5,610 nucleotides of DNA from an uncultured Clostridia bacterium. GTDB lineage: Bacteria > Bacillota_A > Clostridia > Oscillospirales > Acutalibacteraceae. A program made the position numbers and the translations under genes. The notes beneath the pieces are model-generated. The model worked only from the letters and a program-made list of their open reading frames with translations, did no database searches and had not been told where the DNA came from. The DNA lies in NCBI GenBank assembly GCA_937891215.1, contig CALAEU010000109.1, positions 1 through 5,610 of the forward strand, given 5' to 3'. Below, piece after piece: positions 4,379 through 5,610 of this stretch (the stretch's first letter is position 1; every line of letters starts with the position of its first letter).

Positions 4379-5610
4379 TTAAAATTCGATATTAAAATCA
4401 CCTAATTGATATTTAGTACATGGGAAGTTAGAAACACCATTTTCATCCGGGAATGGTGACCATGTGTCGTTTTCATAAACTGCTCTTTCTGCTTCGTTTC
4501 TGAAGTCAGGAATTCTGTACTGAATACCATCATTAAGACTACTGCGCCAACCAAAAATTGCTGTTGCAGTCATTGCTGCAGATTTATAAACATCTAAGAA
4601 TGGTTCTCTGTCATTCTGAACACAATCAAGGAAATCGTAAATTGCGTAATAGTCTCCACCAAAGTGACCGCTCTGACTTGCTCTGTCTTTATCAAATGGA
4701 TATTCTACATCGTAGAATGTCTCCTGTTCCATTCCTTCTGGAATTTCCCAATCATTATAGAAAAGACGAACTTTATAATCATCACCGCGAACACTTTCAA
4801 GGCTACCTTTACCACAGTTCATACGATACCAAAGACCATGACCGCCGAATTTTGACCAGCCTGTAACACGGGCAATAGAACCATTACTCATTGTACAAAG
4901 CATAATTGAAGCAACATCTTTTGTCGGTTCTTCTTCGCGCTCAATACGAACTTCGTCACTGTAAATACTAAGAGCATTAACCGCAACAGGAACTTCACCT
5001 GTAATTTGCATAATAGGTGCTAATGCGTGAGTTGAGTAATAACCAGATGGCATAAGTGCACGCCAGTGTTTTGCGTCTGGTGTAATAACTTTATAGCCAT
5101 CGTGTGGCATCGGGTGAACATATTCACCCTCACAGTAAACTGCACCGCCGAGAGTTTTATTTTTATAAATCTCTTCCATCTTTCTTACTGTACCGAAATA
5201 TGCACAGTTTTCAGCAATCATATATTTTGCCTTACTCTTTTCAGCCGCACGACACAATTTTACACAATCTGCTAAAGTAACTGCAGGGAGTGTTTCACTA
5301 TATACATGAATACCCTTTTCAAGTGCTTTAATTGCAAACTTTGCGTGTTCGTGGAAGTAGTTTGCTAAAATAACAACATCTAAACCACATTCAATAAATT
5401 CGTCAAACTCTTTGAAATATTTTGTATCTTCACAAGTACATTTTTCTACAAGTTCATAAGTTGTTTCATCATAGTCACAAACTGCATAAATGTAACCTTT
5501 TTCACTTAAAACTGCAGGTTCTGCAATAGCGGTACCACGGCGAAGACCGAAAACACCAACTTTAAGTTTATCTTTTTTCTCTACTGTACAAAGATTTTTA
5601 ATAAATTTGT
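4379..5610 (-). CDS. Gfo/Idh/MocA-family NAD(P)-binding protein, GH109-like, start beyond the right edge
   Basis: The frame is open from the window edge, giving 409 residues to the TAA at 4379-4381. A Rossmann fold begins with KVGVFGLRRG (fragment residues 16-25), so only a few to some tens of N-terminal residues should be missing. The family's usual EKP motif after the strand GIHVY is replaced by SETLPA (104-109), so its lysine is absent. Then come KYMIAENCAYF (128-138), GAVYCEGEYVHPMPH (155-169), HWRALMPSGYYSTHALAP (181-198, with His194) and a C-terminal PFLDVYKSAAMTATAIFGW (336-354). This layout, including the STHALAP block, resembles the NAD-dependent glycosidases of GH109 (alpha-N-acetylgalactosaminidase type) more than ordinary sugar dehydrogenases. 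The likely role is NAD(H)-assisted cleavage or oxidation of a sugar derivative; the substrate is unknown. A TTG at 5255-5257 is internal and not the start. A strong terminator follows. Confidence 0.85.
   Translation of the reverse strand, partial: KFIKNLCTVEKKDKLKVGVFGLRRGTAIAEPAVLSEKGYIYAVCDYDETTYELVEKCTCEDTKYFKEFDEFIECGLDVVILANYFHEHAKFAIKALEKGIHVYSETLPAVTLADCVKLCRAAEKSKAKYMIAENCAYFGTVRKMEEIYKNKTLGGAVYCEGEYVHPMPHDGYKVITPDAKHWRALMPSGYYSTHALAPIMQITGEVPVAVNALSIYSDEVRIEREEEPTKDVASIMLCTMSNGSIARVTGWSKFGGHGLWYRMNCGKGSLESVRGDDYKVRLFYNDWEIPEGMEQETFYDVEYPFDKDRASQSGHFGGDYYAIYDFLDCVQNDREPFLDVYKSAAMTATAIFGWRSSLNDGIQYRIPDFRNEAERAVYENDTWSPFPDENGVSNFPCTKYQLGDFNIEF

Noticed and set aside
4558..4866. Plus-strand open frame inside the Gfo/Idh gene
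   Set aside because: It lies fully antisense to a well-supported coding region, with low-complexity composition and no ribosome binding site.
5255..5257. TTG as start of the Gfo/Idh gene
   Set aside because: The frame continues upstream through a clear Rossmann fold (KVGVFGLRRG) to the window edge, so this TTG is an internal leucine.

Overview
The window is AT-rich (roughly one third G+C by eye). All its genes lie on the minus strand, with AAGGAG/AAGGTGG/GGAG ribosome binding sites, near-consensus sigma-A-type promoters with 17-bp spacers, and Gram-positive-style lipoprotein signal peptides. This fits a low-G+C Firmicute, most likely an anaerobic Clostridia member, possibly uncultured. That assignment is inference. 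TGA, TAA and TAG all act as stops, so the standard bacterial code applies.

In the direction of transcription (right to left), the layout is as follows. (1) A Gfo/Idh/MocA-fold protein runs off the right edge (4379-5610). It lacks the usual Glu-Lys-Pro motif and looks like the NAD-dependent glycosidase (GH109-like) branch. It is followed by a strong 14-bp-stem terminator (4318-4355). (2) A lipoprotein with a probable beta-propeller fold and unknown function (3084-4169). (3) A 227-bp intergenic repeat with perfect 23-bp inverted ends built from tandem 7-bp units (2857-3083), directly abutting the lipoprotein stop codon. (4) An ArsB/CitMHS-type anion permease (1649-2773) with a near-consensus promoter and a corrected ATG start. 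(5) An APH-fold sugar kinase close to N-acetylhexosamine 1-kinase NahK (463-1581). It has its own strong promoter, whose -10 box sits inside a 22-bp inverted repeat that is a good operator candidate. (6) The N-terminal part of a lipoprotein with a glycoamylase-like / GH144 domain (1 to about 376), which has no standard start codon in frame.

The set suggests carbohydrate scavenging: a surface-anchored glucanase-type enzyme, a cytoplasmic sugar-1-kinase, and a GH109-like protein that would release or modify sugars. The permease may carry an organic or inorganic anion. The genes lie in at least three or four transcription units, so a single pathway is only a suggestion. The features most worth a second look are the heptamer-armed repeat, the kinase operator, the missing start codon of the GH144-type lipoprotein, and the altered EKP motif of the Gfo/Idh protein. 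No tRNA, rRNA, CRISPR array or transposase gene was seen.
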